The position numbers and the translations under genes are program-made. This document shows positions 16,340 through 25,200 of a DNA stretch of 57,172 nucleotides, one piece after another (within the stretch, counting starts at the first letter, position 1; each line of letters begins with the position of its first letter). The notes under the pieces are model-generated. The model saw only the letters and a list, made by a program, of their open reading frames with translations. It made no database searches and was not told where the DNA came from. The stretch is from JACDBE01 sp051002015 (GTDB lineage Bacteria > Actinomycetota > Acidimicrobiia > Spongiisociales > UBA5794): contig JBPCMS010000083.1 in assembly GCA_051002015.1 (NCBI GenBank), positions 1 to 57,172 on the forward strand. The letters are read 5' to 3'.

Positions 16340-16987
16340 GTGTTCGTCGCCGTCCACCCGCCCAGCCCCTCGCAGTCGCTGATCTCGGCGCTGCTCGCCG
16401 CCGGGCTGCAGCCGGTACCGATCGGGTCTCCCGCCGAGGTGACCGACCGGGCGCCGCACCAGGGCTTCGCGCTGGCGGTGGTCCAGGTGACGGACGATCT
16501 GGGTCTGGCCATCGGCACCGCCGGCAAGCTGCGCAGCGACCACGGGTTGCCGGTGCTGCTGGTGACCGACCGCACCAACACCGCCGACCTCGACGACCTC
16601 GACGGCTTCGACGACTTCCTGCTCTCCCCGATCGACGTGGCCGAGCTGCGGGTGCGGGCCGCCCGGCTGTCGCTGGTGGGGGTCGAGCCCGAGCCCGAAG
16701 TCCTGCGCCACCGTGAGCTCGAGCTCAACACCGCCACCTACCAGGCGACGCTGGCCGGCGAGCCGCGCGACCTCACCTACATGGAGTACGAGCTACTCCG
16801 CTTCTTCGTCGAGAATCCGGGGCGGGTGTGGAGTCGACAGCAGCTCCTGTTGGCGGTGTGGGGCTACGACTACTTTGGCGGGGCCCGCACCGTCGATGTC
16901 CACGTCCGCCGGCTGCGGGCCAAGCTGGGCGAGGAGCGCAGCTCGTGGATCACCACCGTGCGCAGCGTCGGCTACCGCTTCGGCTGA
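16340..16987 (+). CDS. glnR: GlnR-like OmpR-family regulator with atypical receiver domain
   Basis: 215-residue winged-helix regulator. The C-terminal DNA-binding domain (LTYMEYELLRFFVENPGRVW, WGYDYFGGARTVDVHVRRLR, ITTVRSVGYRFG) closely resembles actinobacterial GlnR. The N-terminal receiver-like half lacks the usual phosphoacceptor pattern: the segment FALAVVQVTDDLG replaces the canonical hydrophobic-D stretch, and no histidine kinase is adjacent. GlnR in Streptomyces and mycobacteria is likewise an orphan regulator controlling glnA, glnII and ammonium uptake. Position 7 nt after glnA and divergent from glnII makes a nitrogen role likely. GTG 16340 was chosen since earlier starts fall inside glnA. 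Confidence 0.85.
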   Translation: MFVAVHPPSPSQSLISALLAAGLQPVPIGSPAEVTDRAPHQGFALAVVQVTDDLGLAIGTAGKLRSDHGLPVLLVTDRTNTADLDDLDGFDDFLLSPIDVAELRVRAARLSLVGVEPEPEVLRHRELELNTATYQATLAGEPRDLTYMEYELLRFFVENPGRVWSRQQLLLAVWGYDYFGGARTVDVHVRRLRAKLGEERSSWITTVRSVGYRFG

Positions 16988-17022
16988 CACTCCGATAGCC
17001 CCGCGCGCCGCCCCTCATCGTC

Positions 17023-17106
17023 CAACCTGAGGTTGCTGGGTGTCGCCACGACACGTAATTCGCTGATGTTGGGGTAAGCCGGCGAACCTTAGGTTCTGCG
17101 TACCCC
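17023..17106. promoter_or_regulatory. Pair of related dyads (AACCTnAGGTT) between convergent glnR and peptidase genes
   Basis: CAACCTGAGGTTG (17023-17035) and GAACCTTAGGTTC (17084-17096) are two perfect palindromes with the shared form AACCTnAGGTT, centred 61 bp apart. The second sits inside a larger dyad, GGGGTA (17071-17076) with TACCCC (17101-17106). They lie between two convergent gene ends, so they may form terminators or a protein-binding pair. There is no T-run to support intrinsic termination. Confidence 0.4.
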
Positions 17107-17213
17107 TGGCGATGTCCAATCCGCTGAAGTTCGGGGGGCGGGTGGCCTCAGGGCGAACCCGGGGGGCGAGGCGATGCGGGTGCACTACCGGATCGAGCAG
17201 GGCTGACCGGTTG

Positions 17214-18371
17214 TCAGCAGAGCGAGGCCACCAGCGGGGTGGGGTTGACGGCACCGCCCCCACCAGGATGGAGCTCGAAGTGGAGGTGCGACACGGTGTA
17301 GATGGCGTTGCCGGTGTTGCCCACGTATCCGATGAGTTCCCCCACCGACACCGACATGCCATCGGACACCCCCGAGGCATAGCCGTCGAGATGGGCGTAG
17401 TAGTACTCGTCGCCGCTGTTGCCGTTCAGCCAGATGGTGATCCCGCCGAGCGACGATGACCCGAGGTCGAGTACCCCGCCCTCGATGGCGACAACCGGGG
17501 TGCCCTTGGCGGCGATCATGTCGACGCCCTGGTGGCTCCGCCCACCCGAGCGGGGGGCACCGTAGGTGTCGGTGAACGCCACTGCCCCGTTGACCGGGCA
17601 GGCCATTCCACCGCTGGACACGGGTGGGGCCGGGGCCGGCGGGGGCGGGGGCGGTGGCGTCGTCGATGATCCCCCTCCGCCGTCTCCGCCGCCACCGTCG
17701 CCCGAGGATGGGCTGGTGGTCGAGGTGGCGGCACGCGCCGCCGCCGCCTCGCGCTGCCGCTGCTCCGCAGCCAGGCGACGCTTCTCCGCTTCCTGTGCCT
17801 CGTAGGCGGAGACGATGGCCTGGTACTCGGTATCGGCCGCCACCAGCTCGTCCAGGATGCCCTCGGCGAGCGCATCGAGGTCGGCGACAACGGCCTCCTG
17901 CTCGGCCTGGAGCTCCTCGAGCCGCACCTTCTGCTCGAGGTAGGCGTCCTCGAGGGCGGCGAAACGGGTCAGGGTCGCCTCACCGGAGGCGGAGAGCGTC
18001 TCCAGGTAGCTCTCCCGGAGCGGGACTTCGTTGATGGTCTCGGCGTCGAGCAGGGTGGTCCCCGGCGCCGAGCCCGCCTGCATGTAGATGTTCATGGCGA
18101 TCTGCTCGGCCTCTGCCCTGCTCGTCTCCAGGGTCTGCTCGGCGATGGCGAGCTCGGCGGCGATGATGCGGACCTCGTTCTGGAGTTCGAGGTTCCTGGT
18201 GACGGCTGCGTCGTACTCGGCGGTGGCCTCGGCCAGTTCCTCCCCGACGGCGCTGCGGCGCGCCTCGGCCCCCGCGATGTCGGCCGGGGTGATCTCCTCG
18301 GCGCCGGTGGCGGCGTATGCCGGAAGAATGGTCAATGTCGCCACGATGAGGGCGACGATGGTCCGCTTCAT
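17214..18371 (-). CDS. Secreted M23-family peptidoglycan endopeptidase with coiled coil
   Basis: 385 residues. A signal peptide (KRTIVALIVATLTILPAYAA) is followed by long coiled-coil helices (about 35-215, rich in Glu/Ala/Gln), a Ser/Gly/Pro linker and a C-terminal LytM/M23 domain. Zinc ligands are visible in HQGVDM (HxxxD) and in HLHFELH (HxH). The layout resembles EnvC/NlpD-type or RipA-partner factors that cut stem peptides or activate hydrolases during division. Whether the domain is catalytic or regulatory is not certain, but all metal ligands are present. Confidence 0.88.
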   Translation of the reverse strand: MKRTIVALIVATLTILPAYAATGAEEITPADIAGAEARRSAVGEELAEATAEYDAAVTRNLELQNEVRIIAAELAIAEQTLETSRAEAEQIAMNIYMQAGSAPGTTLLDAETINEVPLRESYLETLSASGEATLTRFAALEDAYLEQKVRLEELQAEQEAVVADLDALAEGILDELVAADTEYQAIVSAYEAQEAEKRRLAAEQRQREAAAARAATSTTSPSSGDGGGGDGGGGSSTTPPPPPPPAPAPPVSSGGMACPVNGAVAFTDTYGAPRSGGRSHQGVDMIAAKGTPVVAIEGGVLDLGSSSLGGITIWLNGNSGDEYYYAHLDGYASGVSDGMSVSVGELIGYVGNTGNAIYTVSHLHFELHPGGGGAVNPTPLVASLC

Positions 18372-18491
18372 GAATTCGATCCCCTGGGGGCGAGGGGTGA
18401 TGGTGGCCCGGCCCGGGCCACGGCCGCGGGAGCCTAGGGAGGTGGCGTCGACAGGGTCAAACCGAGGGGAGTCCCGCAGGGCGGTCCGAGT

Positions 18492-19229
18492 TCACCATCC
18501 GACCAGCCGGTGCTCGTCCACCAGCTTCTTGATCTGGACCTTCACCTGCTGTTCGGCGGCCGGGAGCAACTCCAACGGGACATCCCGGTAGACAACGGCG
18601 ACCAGATCGGCGACCGACTTCGCCCCGGCGGCGATGGCGGCGAGGATCTCGTCCTCCCGCATACGGCGGTGGGCGATGTACGCCTCGACGGCGACGATGG
18701 CGTCTGGGATCTCGGGCCCGTGCCCCGGGTAGAGGTGGTCGGGTCCGATGTGGAGCACCCGCTCCAGCGAGGCCAGATACTCGGCGGCGTCCTCGATGAT
18801 CACCGTCGATCCGCCCATGATGTGATCGCCGGTGAACACCACACCGTCGACGACGAGACACACGTGGTCCGGGGTATGGCCCGGGGTGTGGAGCACGGTC
18901 AGGTGTCGCTCCCCGAAGTCGATGCGGTCCCCGTCGGCGATGGTGTCGGTGGGGACGAACTCGGGCCCGGGGGCGAACCCGAGGGCGGGGACCCCGAGCC
19001 TGTCCGCCAGCGGGTTGGCGGCGGGGGCGTGGTCGGGATGGGTGTGGGTAACGACCACGGCGACCGGGGTGGCGTCCCCGAGCCGGTGGACGACGGCCTC
19101 GAGGTGCTCGGCGATGACGGGCCCGGGGTCGATGACGACGGCCTGGCCGGCGTCGGTCACGACCCAGGTGTTGGTGCCAGGCCCGGTGAACGGCCCTGGG
19201 TTGGGGGCGAGGACCCGCTCGATCCTCAC
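18492..19229 (-). CDS. Metallo-beta-lactamase-fold hydrolase (LACTB2/glyoxalase II-like)
   Basis: 245 residues with the MBL-fold metal motif THTHPDH, a downstream HTPGHTPDH histidine, FTGDHIMGG aspartate and YPGHGPEI histidine. The C-terminal about 70 residues (MREDEILAAIAAGAKSVADL onward) form a winged-helix-like tail typical of LACTB2-like proteins. Substrate unknown; family members are thioesterases or endonucleases. The ATG overlaps the stop of the NUDIX gene (ATGA), so the two hydrolases are coupled. Confidence 0.85.
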   Translation of the reverse strand: MRIERVLAPNPGPFTGPGTNTWVVTDAGQAVVIDPGPVIAEHLEAVVHRLGDATPVAVVVTHTHPDHAPAANPLADRLGVPALGFAPGPEFVPTDTIADGDRIDFGERHLTVLHTPGHTPDHVCLVVDGVVFTGDHIMGGSTVIIEDAAEYLASLERVLHIGPDHLYPGHGPEIPDAIVAVEAYIAHRRMREDEILAAIAAGAKSVADLVAVVYRDVPLELLPAAEQQVKVQIKKLVDEHRLVGW

Positions 19230-20035
19230 CGGGGCGGCCTCATCTCGGGGACGGGGCCGCCGTCCGCCGCCCGCACCTCCAGCGCCCGGCCCAGCGTCTC
19301 CGGATCTGGAGGGAGGTCGGGTGTGGTGTCGTAGCCCTCGTCACCGGGGAGGAGCGCCACGATGATGTCTCCGTCGATGCGAAGCCTGGGCTGGATCATG
19401 GGGGCGGGCCCTGCGGTGCGGACCCGGTCGATGACGGCGTCGACCGTCCCCAGGGCGGCGAACCCGGCCAGGGTCCGTCTGGTGGGCAGGGGGAGGGCGA
19501 TGTCGCCGGCGTCCGCCCGATCGATGGCATCCTGCGGGACGACCCAGGCGATGTCGTCGACCTCGGTCCCGTCCGGCTCCCCGGCGACCATGGCGTCGGC
19601 GACAACCACCGAGAACCGGGTATGGAAGCGCACCGGGACCATCGTCGGGGTGACCCAGGTGGACAGGTGATGGATGCCGGCACCGTCGACCGGACCGAAC
19701 CGGGCGACCAGGTCGAAGACGGCGGGCCCGGTGGGTCTGGTGGCGGCTTCGATCACAACCGGTGGTCGCGCCAGCCAGATGCCGGTCTCCTCGAACACCT
19801 CGCGTACCCCGGCCGCCGCCCAGGCGGCATGTTCGGGGTGGGCGTCGACAACGGCGGCCCGGGCCGAGGCCCCGTCGTCTGCGGGGTCGATCACCCCTCC
19901 GGGAAACACCCAGGCGCCCGGCATGAACCGCATCGCCGCCGCGCGGCGCACCATCAGCACCCTGGCGCCGTTCCCGTCGGCGGCGAGCACGCAGATCGTG
20001 GTGGAGAGACGGGGCTCAGGAATCGTCGGGCTCAA
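19226..20035 (-). CDS. NUDIX hydrolase (NUDT19-like with insertion in the box)
   Basis: 269 residues. The N-terminal strand STTICVLAADGNGARVLMVR leads to the NUDIX box, which is split: GGVIDPADD is followed by about 20 extra residues before AAGVREVFEETGIW with the catalytic REVFEETG. Such an inserted box is seen in the NUDT19/CoA-diphosphatase-like group. The likely reaction is hydrolysis of a nucleoside diphosphate linked to another moiety; substrate unknown. The frame opens with TTG at 20035, which fits the fold start but lacks an obvious ribosome binding site. Confidence 0.82.
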   Translation of the reverse strand: MSPTIPEPRLSTTICVLAADGNGARVLMVRRAAAMRFMPGAWVFPGGVIDPADDGASARAAVVDAHPEHAAWAAAGVREVFEETGIWLARPPVVIEAATRPTGPAVFDLVARFGPVDGAGIHHLSTWVTPTMVPVRFHTRFSVVVADAMVAGEPDGTEVDDIAWVVPQDAIDRADAGDIALPLPTRRTLAGFAALGTVDAVIDRVRTAGPAPMIQPRLRIDGDIIVALLPGDEGYDTTPDLPPDPETLGRALEVRAADGGPVPEMRPPR

Positions 20036-20092
20036 GGGGACGCGCCCAAACCAGTCATCGGTGAGCCAGGATTGCCGACAGGGGGCAGGGTG

Positions 20093-20350
20093 TCAGCCGC
20101 CAGCGGCCACCAGCTCCTGACGGCGCTCGGCCTCGGTCAGCCCGCCCCAGATGCCGTAGGGCTCACGGATCGTCATGGCGTATTCCAGACAGGGCGCCTT
20201 GACCGGGCACTTCTGGCAGATCAGCTTGGCCCTGGCCTCTCGTCGCTCTCGGTCGTCCTTGCGTTCCTGGGTGCTCGGGGGGAAGAACAGATGGCTGTTG
20301 TTACCCCGGCACAACGCCACGGGCTGCCATGAGCGATCGAGCGACGTCAC
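20093..20350 (-). CDS. WhiB-family iron-sulfur transcription factor
   Basis: 85 residues. The four cluster cysteines occur as ALCRG, then KLICQKCPVKAPCLEYA (CxxCx5C), and the G(V/I)WGG turn appears as PYGIWGGLTEAERR, followed by a short basic tail. WhiB proteins bind a [4Fe-4S] cluster and act with the principal sigma factor, controlling division, redox or antibiotic responses in actinobacteria. GTG at 20350 is preceded by GGAGG with 7-nt spacing, better than starts further upstream. A promoter with a 17-nt spacer is visible. The particular WhiB paralogue cannot be told; the acidic N-terminus is short. Confidence 0.93.
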   Translation of the reverse strand: MTSLDRSWQPVALCRGNNSHLFFPPSTQERKDDRERREARAKLICQKCPVKAPCLEYAMTIREPYGIWGGLTEAERRQELVAAGG

Positions 20351-20384
20351 AACGTGTCCTCCACGGTCGTCTACCAGCCACTCG

Positions 20385-20413
20385 AAGCTAGCCCCCGAGC
20401 GAGGGGACGACAA
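20385..20413 (-). promoter_or_regulatory. Putative promoter of the whiB gene
   Basis: TTGTCG (20408-20413), exactly 17 nt spacer, TAGCTT (20385-20390), all on the minus strand. The predicted start would give a leader of about 28 nt that includes the GGAGG ribosome binding site. Confidence 0.5.
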
Positions 20414-20438
20414 GGGAAGAATCCCCAGTTAGTGCTAG

Positions 20439-21686
20439 CTATTCGCGAGCATCGGTGGGACCGACCTCGAGCATGATCCCGCTGACGGCGACCACCTCGA
20501 CCGGATCCCCGGGGCCGACACCGGCGGCACGATGGGTGCGGGCCCGCCAGTGGGCGCCGTCCACCTCGACGATCCCGGTCGGATCGAACTCGGTCCGGGC
20601 GATGCCCTTCCGGCCGATCAGGTGCGATCGGCCGATCGTCCTGGTGGAGAACCGGGCCCGGGCGACCGTGCTCAAGGCAACCATCACGAAGGCCAGGTAG
20701 CCGATGGTGGTCAACACCACCGTCCACCAGCGCGGGGCGAACTGGGGCGACGCCGTTGTCAGGTTGAGCCCGCCCAGCAGGATGGCAATGCTGCCAAGCA
20801 CGCCCCGCCAGCTTGGAGACGCATCCTGGAAGTCCATCGTCACCAGGATCACCCCGAGGATCACACCGGCAAGGGAGAGCCAGTTCATGGGCAGCGAGGC
20901 CACCCCGAAACCGGCGAGCAAGAGGGAGATGGAGGCAACGGTGGCGCTGACCCCGACTCCGGCGGCGTAGAGCTCGAAGCTGACGGCGGCCAGCCCCGCC
21001 ACCAGGAAGAAGAACGTGGCCTCGGGTCGCATCGCCAGGCGGAGGAACCGGGTGAGGAGGCCGGGCTTGAGGAACTGGACCTCGGTGGCGGCGACGACCG
21101 TCTCGGTACCGTCCTCGGCGGTCTGGGTGGTGACGAGGTCGAGGCTCACCGGCCCGACCGCGGTGTCGAGGACCAGCCCGTCCAGCGAGGCGATGTACTG
21201 GCCGATGGTGGGCACCACGATGTCGATCAGGCCATCGATCGGTTGATCCGCCGCCACCTCGACGGCGCCTTCGCCGGGGGGCAGGGGATCACCGGCAATG
21301 GTCTGGCCGGAGAACCCTATCGAGGTGCCCGGTGCCGCCCCGGCGTGGTCCACCAGGGTGAGGAGCTGGGCCACCCCTCCGTAGGCGGAGGCACCCGAAG
21401 GCCCCACCCAGACGACGACCGGGACGGCGGCCTCGGTGACCGCATCGAACAGAGGTTGCGGATCACCAGAGGCGATACCGGGACTATCGATCTGGAGAAT
21501 CACCAGACCGGCGGTGGTGGTCGAGACGGCACCGGCCAGGAAGTCGATGGCCCGCTGCTCCAGGGGTCCCCGCACGTCGGCGATCACCACGGGGCCGCCC
21601 CCGGACACCGCCTCGGCGCCGAGGGCGGGGGCGGCCAGAGTGAGGGCGGCGGCGAGGATCACCAACAGCAGGCGGACCGGGAGCAT
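20439..21686 (-). CDS. NfeD-family membrane protein with degenerate ClpP-like protease domain
   Basis: 415 residues: signal peptide or anchor (VRLLLVILAAALTLAAPALG), a ClpP/1510-N-like protease region (about 30-190), a cluster of 4-6 membrane helices, and a C-terminal OB-fold NfeD domain (GRKGIARTEFDPTGIVEVDG). In active family members a GARAASAG-type loop holds the nucleophilic serine; here the aligned loop reads GASAYGGV with Gly at that point, and no catalytic lysine is apparent further on. The protein may therefore act as a scaffold, as stomatin-partner NfeD proteins do. No stomatin gene is adjacent. A TAACAT box lies 6 nt before the ATG. Confidence 0.85.
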   Translation of the reverse strand: MLPVRLLLVILAAALTLAAPALGAEAVSGGGPVVIADVRGPLEQRAIDFLAGAVSTTTAGLVILQIDSPGIASGDPQPLFDAVTEAAVPVVVWVGPSGASAYGGVAQLLTLVDHAGAAPGTSIGFSGQTIAGDPLPPGEGAVEVAADQPIDGLIDIVVPTIGQYIASLDGLVLDTAVGPVSLDLVTTQTAEDGTETVVAATEVQFLKPGLLTRFLRLAMRPEATFFFLVAGLAAVSFELYAAGVGVSATVASISLLLAGFGVASLPMNWLSLAGVILGVILVTMDFQDASPSWRGVLGSIAILLGGLNLTTASPQFAPRWWTVVLTTIGYLAFVMVALSTVARARFSTRTIGRSHLIGRKGIARTEFDPTGIVEVDGAHWRARTHRAAGVGPGDPVEVVAVSGIMLEVGPTDARE

Positions 21687-21692
21687 CCGGCG

Positions 21693-21698
21693 ATGTTA
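21693..21698 (-). promoter_or_regulatory. Putative leaderless -10 box for the nfeD-like gene
   Basis: TAACAT on the minus strand ends 6 nt before the ATG at 21686. It shares a 67-bp divergent region with the box at 21740. Confidence 0.35.
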
Positions 21699-21739
21699 CG
21701 CGGTGGCAGGAGACGGCCCGTCACCCGGCGAGGCTCCAC

Positions 21740-21745
21740 TAGCCT
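21740..21745 (+). promoter_or_regulatory. Putative leaderless -10 box for the receiver-domain gene
   Basis: TAGCCT ends 8 nt before the ATG at 21754. The same hexamer precedes folB, the epimerase gene and corA. Confidence 0.45.
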
Positions 21746-21753
21746 CGGCCTCC

Positions 21754-22200
21754 ATGAGCCGCATCCTGCTCGTCGCCGATGTCGTCTGGGTCCGCAACGA
21801 CGTACGCGCCGCCCTGAGCGATCCCGACTACGAGGTGATCGAGACCGCCGACGCCGAGACGGCGGCCCAAGCGGCGTACCACCACGATGTCGACGCCGTC
21901 GTCGTCGACCTCCAGGTGGGCTCCCGGGGCGGGATGGCGGTCACCCGAGAGGTTCGGGCCCTGTCCCATCTCCTCGACCGGCCGGCCCCGGGGGTGATCA
22001 TGCTGCTCGACCGCACCGTCGATGCTTTCCTGGCAAAGCGGGCGGGCGCAGACGGGTGGATGCCCAAGCCGTTCACCGCCCGGCAGCTCCGCTCCGCCAT
22101 CGCCGCCGCCATCGAGCGCCCCCCGGTTCCGGGTCGGCCCGAGCCCGCCGATGAGGCGCCGTCCCGAGAGCCGGTGGCCCAGCCGGTCGCCGACGGCTGA
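21754..22200 (+). CDS. Stand-alone response-regulator receiver-domain protein
   Basis: 148 residues. RILLVADVVWVRNDVRAAL begins a CheY-like fold, DAVVVDLQVGSRGGMAV holds the probable phosphoacceptor Asp, and ADGWMPKPFTARQLRSAI holds the conserved Lys and beta5/alpha5 ending. The usual acidic pair near the N-terminus is only partly present (ADVV rather than DD). A Pro-rich tail of about 25 residues replaces an output domain. No histidine kinase lies beside it. It probably signals by protein contact. Confidence 0.8.
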   Translation: MSRILLVADVVWVRNDVRAALSDPDYEVIETADAETAAQAAYHHDVDAVVVDLQVGSRGGMAVTREVRALSHLLDRPAPGVIMLLDRTVDAFLAKRAGADGWMPKPFTARQLRSAIAAAIERPPVPGRPEPADEAPSREPVAQPVADG

Positions 22201-22249
22201 CCACGCCGCTCCCAACGAGAGGGGAGGCGACCGGGTACACTCCTCGTCA

Positions 22250-22323
22250 CGGGACGTGGCGCAGTTTGGCAGCGCGCATCGTTCGGGACGATGAGGTCGC
22301 CGGTTCAAATCCGGCCGTCCCGA
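22250..22323 (+). tRNA. tRNA-Pro(CGG)
   Basis: Acceptor CGGGACG (22250-22256) pairs with CGTCCCG (22316-22322), then discriminator A. The D arm GCGC/GCGC, anticodon stem CATCG/CGATG with loop TTCGGGA (anticodon CGG) and T loop TTCAAAT are all present. CCA is not encoded. A TACACT box (22236-22241) 8 nt upstream is a good -10. An intrinsic terminator follows within 12 nt. Confidence 0.95.
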
Positions 22324-22333
22324 CCCGAGAGGC

Positions 22334-22364
22334 AAGCCCGGCGGACACCCCGCCGGGCTTTCCC
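22334..22364. terminator. Bidirectional terminator between tRNA-Pro and the SRPBCC gene
   Basis: AAGCCCGGCGG (22334-22344) and CCGCCGGGCTT (22350-22360) form an 11-bp perfect stem with a five-base loop, followed on the plus strand by TCCC after TT. It lies between convergent transcripts and could end both. Confidence 0.75.
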
Positions 22365-22368
22365 TTCC

Positions 22369-22827
22369 TCAGTTGCGGACGTTGGGGTCGGCGGCGATGG
22401 CGTCGCGCAGGGCGCTCAGCTCACGATCGAGTCGCCTGACCATGCTGCGTCTGATGTACCCACCGAGGAGGAGGTTCGCCATCTTGGTCGACACGCTGTC
22501 CGGGTCGGCCTCGATGATGCTCGACACCCTGGTGCGCGTTCCCTCGGGCACCAGCTCGAGGCGCCCGGAGAATGCGAACGGGCCGCGCTCGGTGGAGAAG
22601 GCGAACCGGCTCGGGGGCTCGTACGCCTCGACGGCGACCTCCAGCTCGGTCTCCCGCCGCCCCGGCTGGTAGGCGAGCACGAAGCGGGCACCCTGCTCCA
22701 TCACCCCGCTCACCATCCGGGCCCTGGTCACCCCCGACACCCACGCCGGCATCCTGGCGATGTCGGTCACGAAGGCGAACACCTGCTCGATCGGTCGGTC
22801 GATGACGGTGGATGCGCTGGCGTCCAC
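22369..22827 (-). CDS. SRPBCC (START/polyketide-cyclase-like) protein
   Basis: 152 residues with the helix-grip pattern: N-terminal ASTVIDRPIEQVFAFVTDIA and MPAWVSGVTRARMVSG, central beta strands, and a long C-terminal helix containing RRLDRELSALRDAI. These proteins bind hydrophobic ligands or act as cyclases; no substrate can be named. The GTG at 22827 has a good Shine-Dalgarno (GGGGGAGG). It is convergent with tRNA-Pro and lies 69 nt beyond the end of the asd operon. Confidence 0.82.
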   Translation of the reverse strand: MDASASTVIDRPIEQVFAFVTDIARMPAWVSGVTRARMVSGVMEQGARFVLAYQPGRRETELEVAVEAYEPPSRFAFSTERGPFAFSGRLELVPEGTRTRVSSIIEADPDSVSTKMANLLLGGYIRRSMVRRLDRELSALRDAIAADPNVRN

Positions 22828-22896
22828 GCTGCGGCCTCCCCCTGGGTGCGGTGGTCGATGGGTCAAGGATACGGGAATGCCGGGGCTTCGGCAGGA

Positions 22897-23903
22897 TCAG
22901 GCGAGGAGCTCGGCGAGCTGGACGGCGTTGAGCGCCGCCCCCTTGCGCAGGTTGTCGCCCACCGCCCACAGCGAGATTCCGCCCGGTGTGCCCAGCGTTC
23001 TCCGTACCCTTCCCACCAGCACCTCGTCGCGGCCGGCGGTGTCGAGCGGGGTCGGCACCTTGTCGTCGCTCCACACCTCGATCCCGGGGGCGGTGGCCAG
23101 GTGCCGCATCGCCTCCTCCACCTCGATGGGGCGGTCGAAGGTCATGGTGGCGGCGATCCCGTGGCCGACCATCACCGGGACCCTGACACAGGTCGGCTCG
23201 ACCTCGATGGCAGGGTCACCGAGGATCTTGCGGGTCTCGTTGACCAGCTTCCACTCCTCGTCGGTGTACCCCGCCTCGGTGAACGATCCGGCGTGGGGGA
23301 GCACGTTGAACCCGACCGGACGGGCGTAGAGCGTGCCGCCCGGGTCGACCCATCCGCCCCTGGCCAGGGCGTCGGGATCCCCGGCGAGGAGATCGATCTC
23401 GGCGGAGAGCACGTCCATCCCGCTCTGACCCGAGCCGGACACCGATTGGTACGAGGTGGCCACCAGCCGGCGCAGCCCACCGGCCCGGTGCAGCGGCGCC
23501 GCCGCCATCATCAGCACCATCGTGGTGCAGTTGGGGTTGGAGATGATCCCGCCATGACCGCCGATGGCACCATCGTTGACGTCGGCGACGACAAGCGGCA
23601 CCGTTGGGTCCATCCGGAACGCAGAGGAGTTGTCAACCACGACCACCCCGGCTGAGGCGAAGCGGGGGGCGTGATTCCGGGAACGGGTGGCGCCTGCGGA
23701 GAACAGGGCGATGTCGATGCCGGAAGGGTCGGCGCCATCGAGATCCTCAACCGTCACCTCGCCCCACGGGGTGGCGACGACCGTTCCGGCGGAGCGGGCG
23801 CTCGCCATCAGCCGCAGCTCGGAGACCGGGAAGCGGCGCTCGGCCAGGATCTCCACGATCGTGGTGCCGACCGCACCGGTCGCCCCAACGACGGCGAGCC
23901 GCT

Positions 23904-23907
<4 letters not shown>
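22897..23907 (-). CDS. asd: Aspartate-semialdehyde dehydrogenase
   Basis: 336 residues. It reduces aspartyl phosphate to aspartate semialdehyde with NADPH, feeding lysine/diaminopimelate, threonine and methionine synthesis. The Rossmann motif is LAVVGATGAVGTTIVE, the active-site cysteine is in SNPNCTTM, and the acid/base histidine is likely in VMVGHGIAATMTF. ATG at 23907 overlaps the aspartokinase stop (ATGA), so both enzymes of the shared pathway are made in coupling. Confidence 0.96.
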
Positions 23908-25136
<1,229 letters not shown>

Positions 25137-25146
25137 GACCGGGTGG

Positions 25147-25152
25147 AGTGTA
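25147..25152 (-). promoter_or_regulatory. Putative -10 box for lysC-asd
   Basis: TACACT on the minus strand ends 10 nt before the lysC ATG. The spacing leaves at most a few untranslated bases. Confidence 0.4.
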
Positions 25153-25200
25153 TCGGTGCCCCTGGATCGCCCCGGTGACCCCGGGCGGGTGCGGCGGGGT

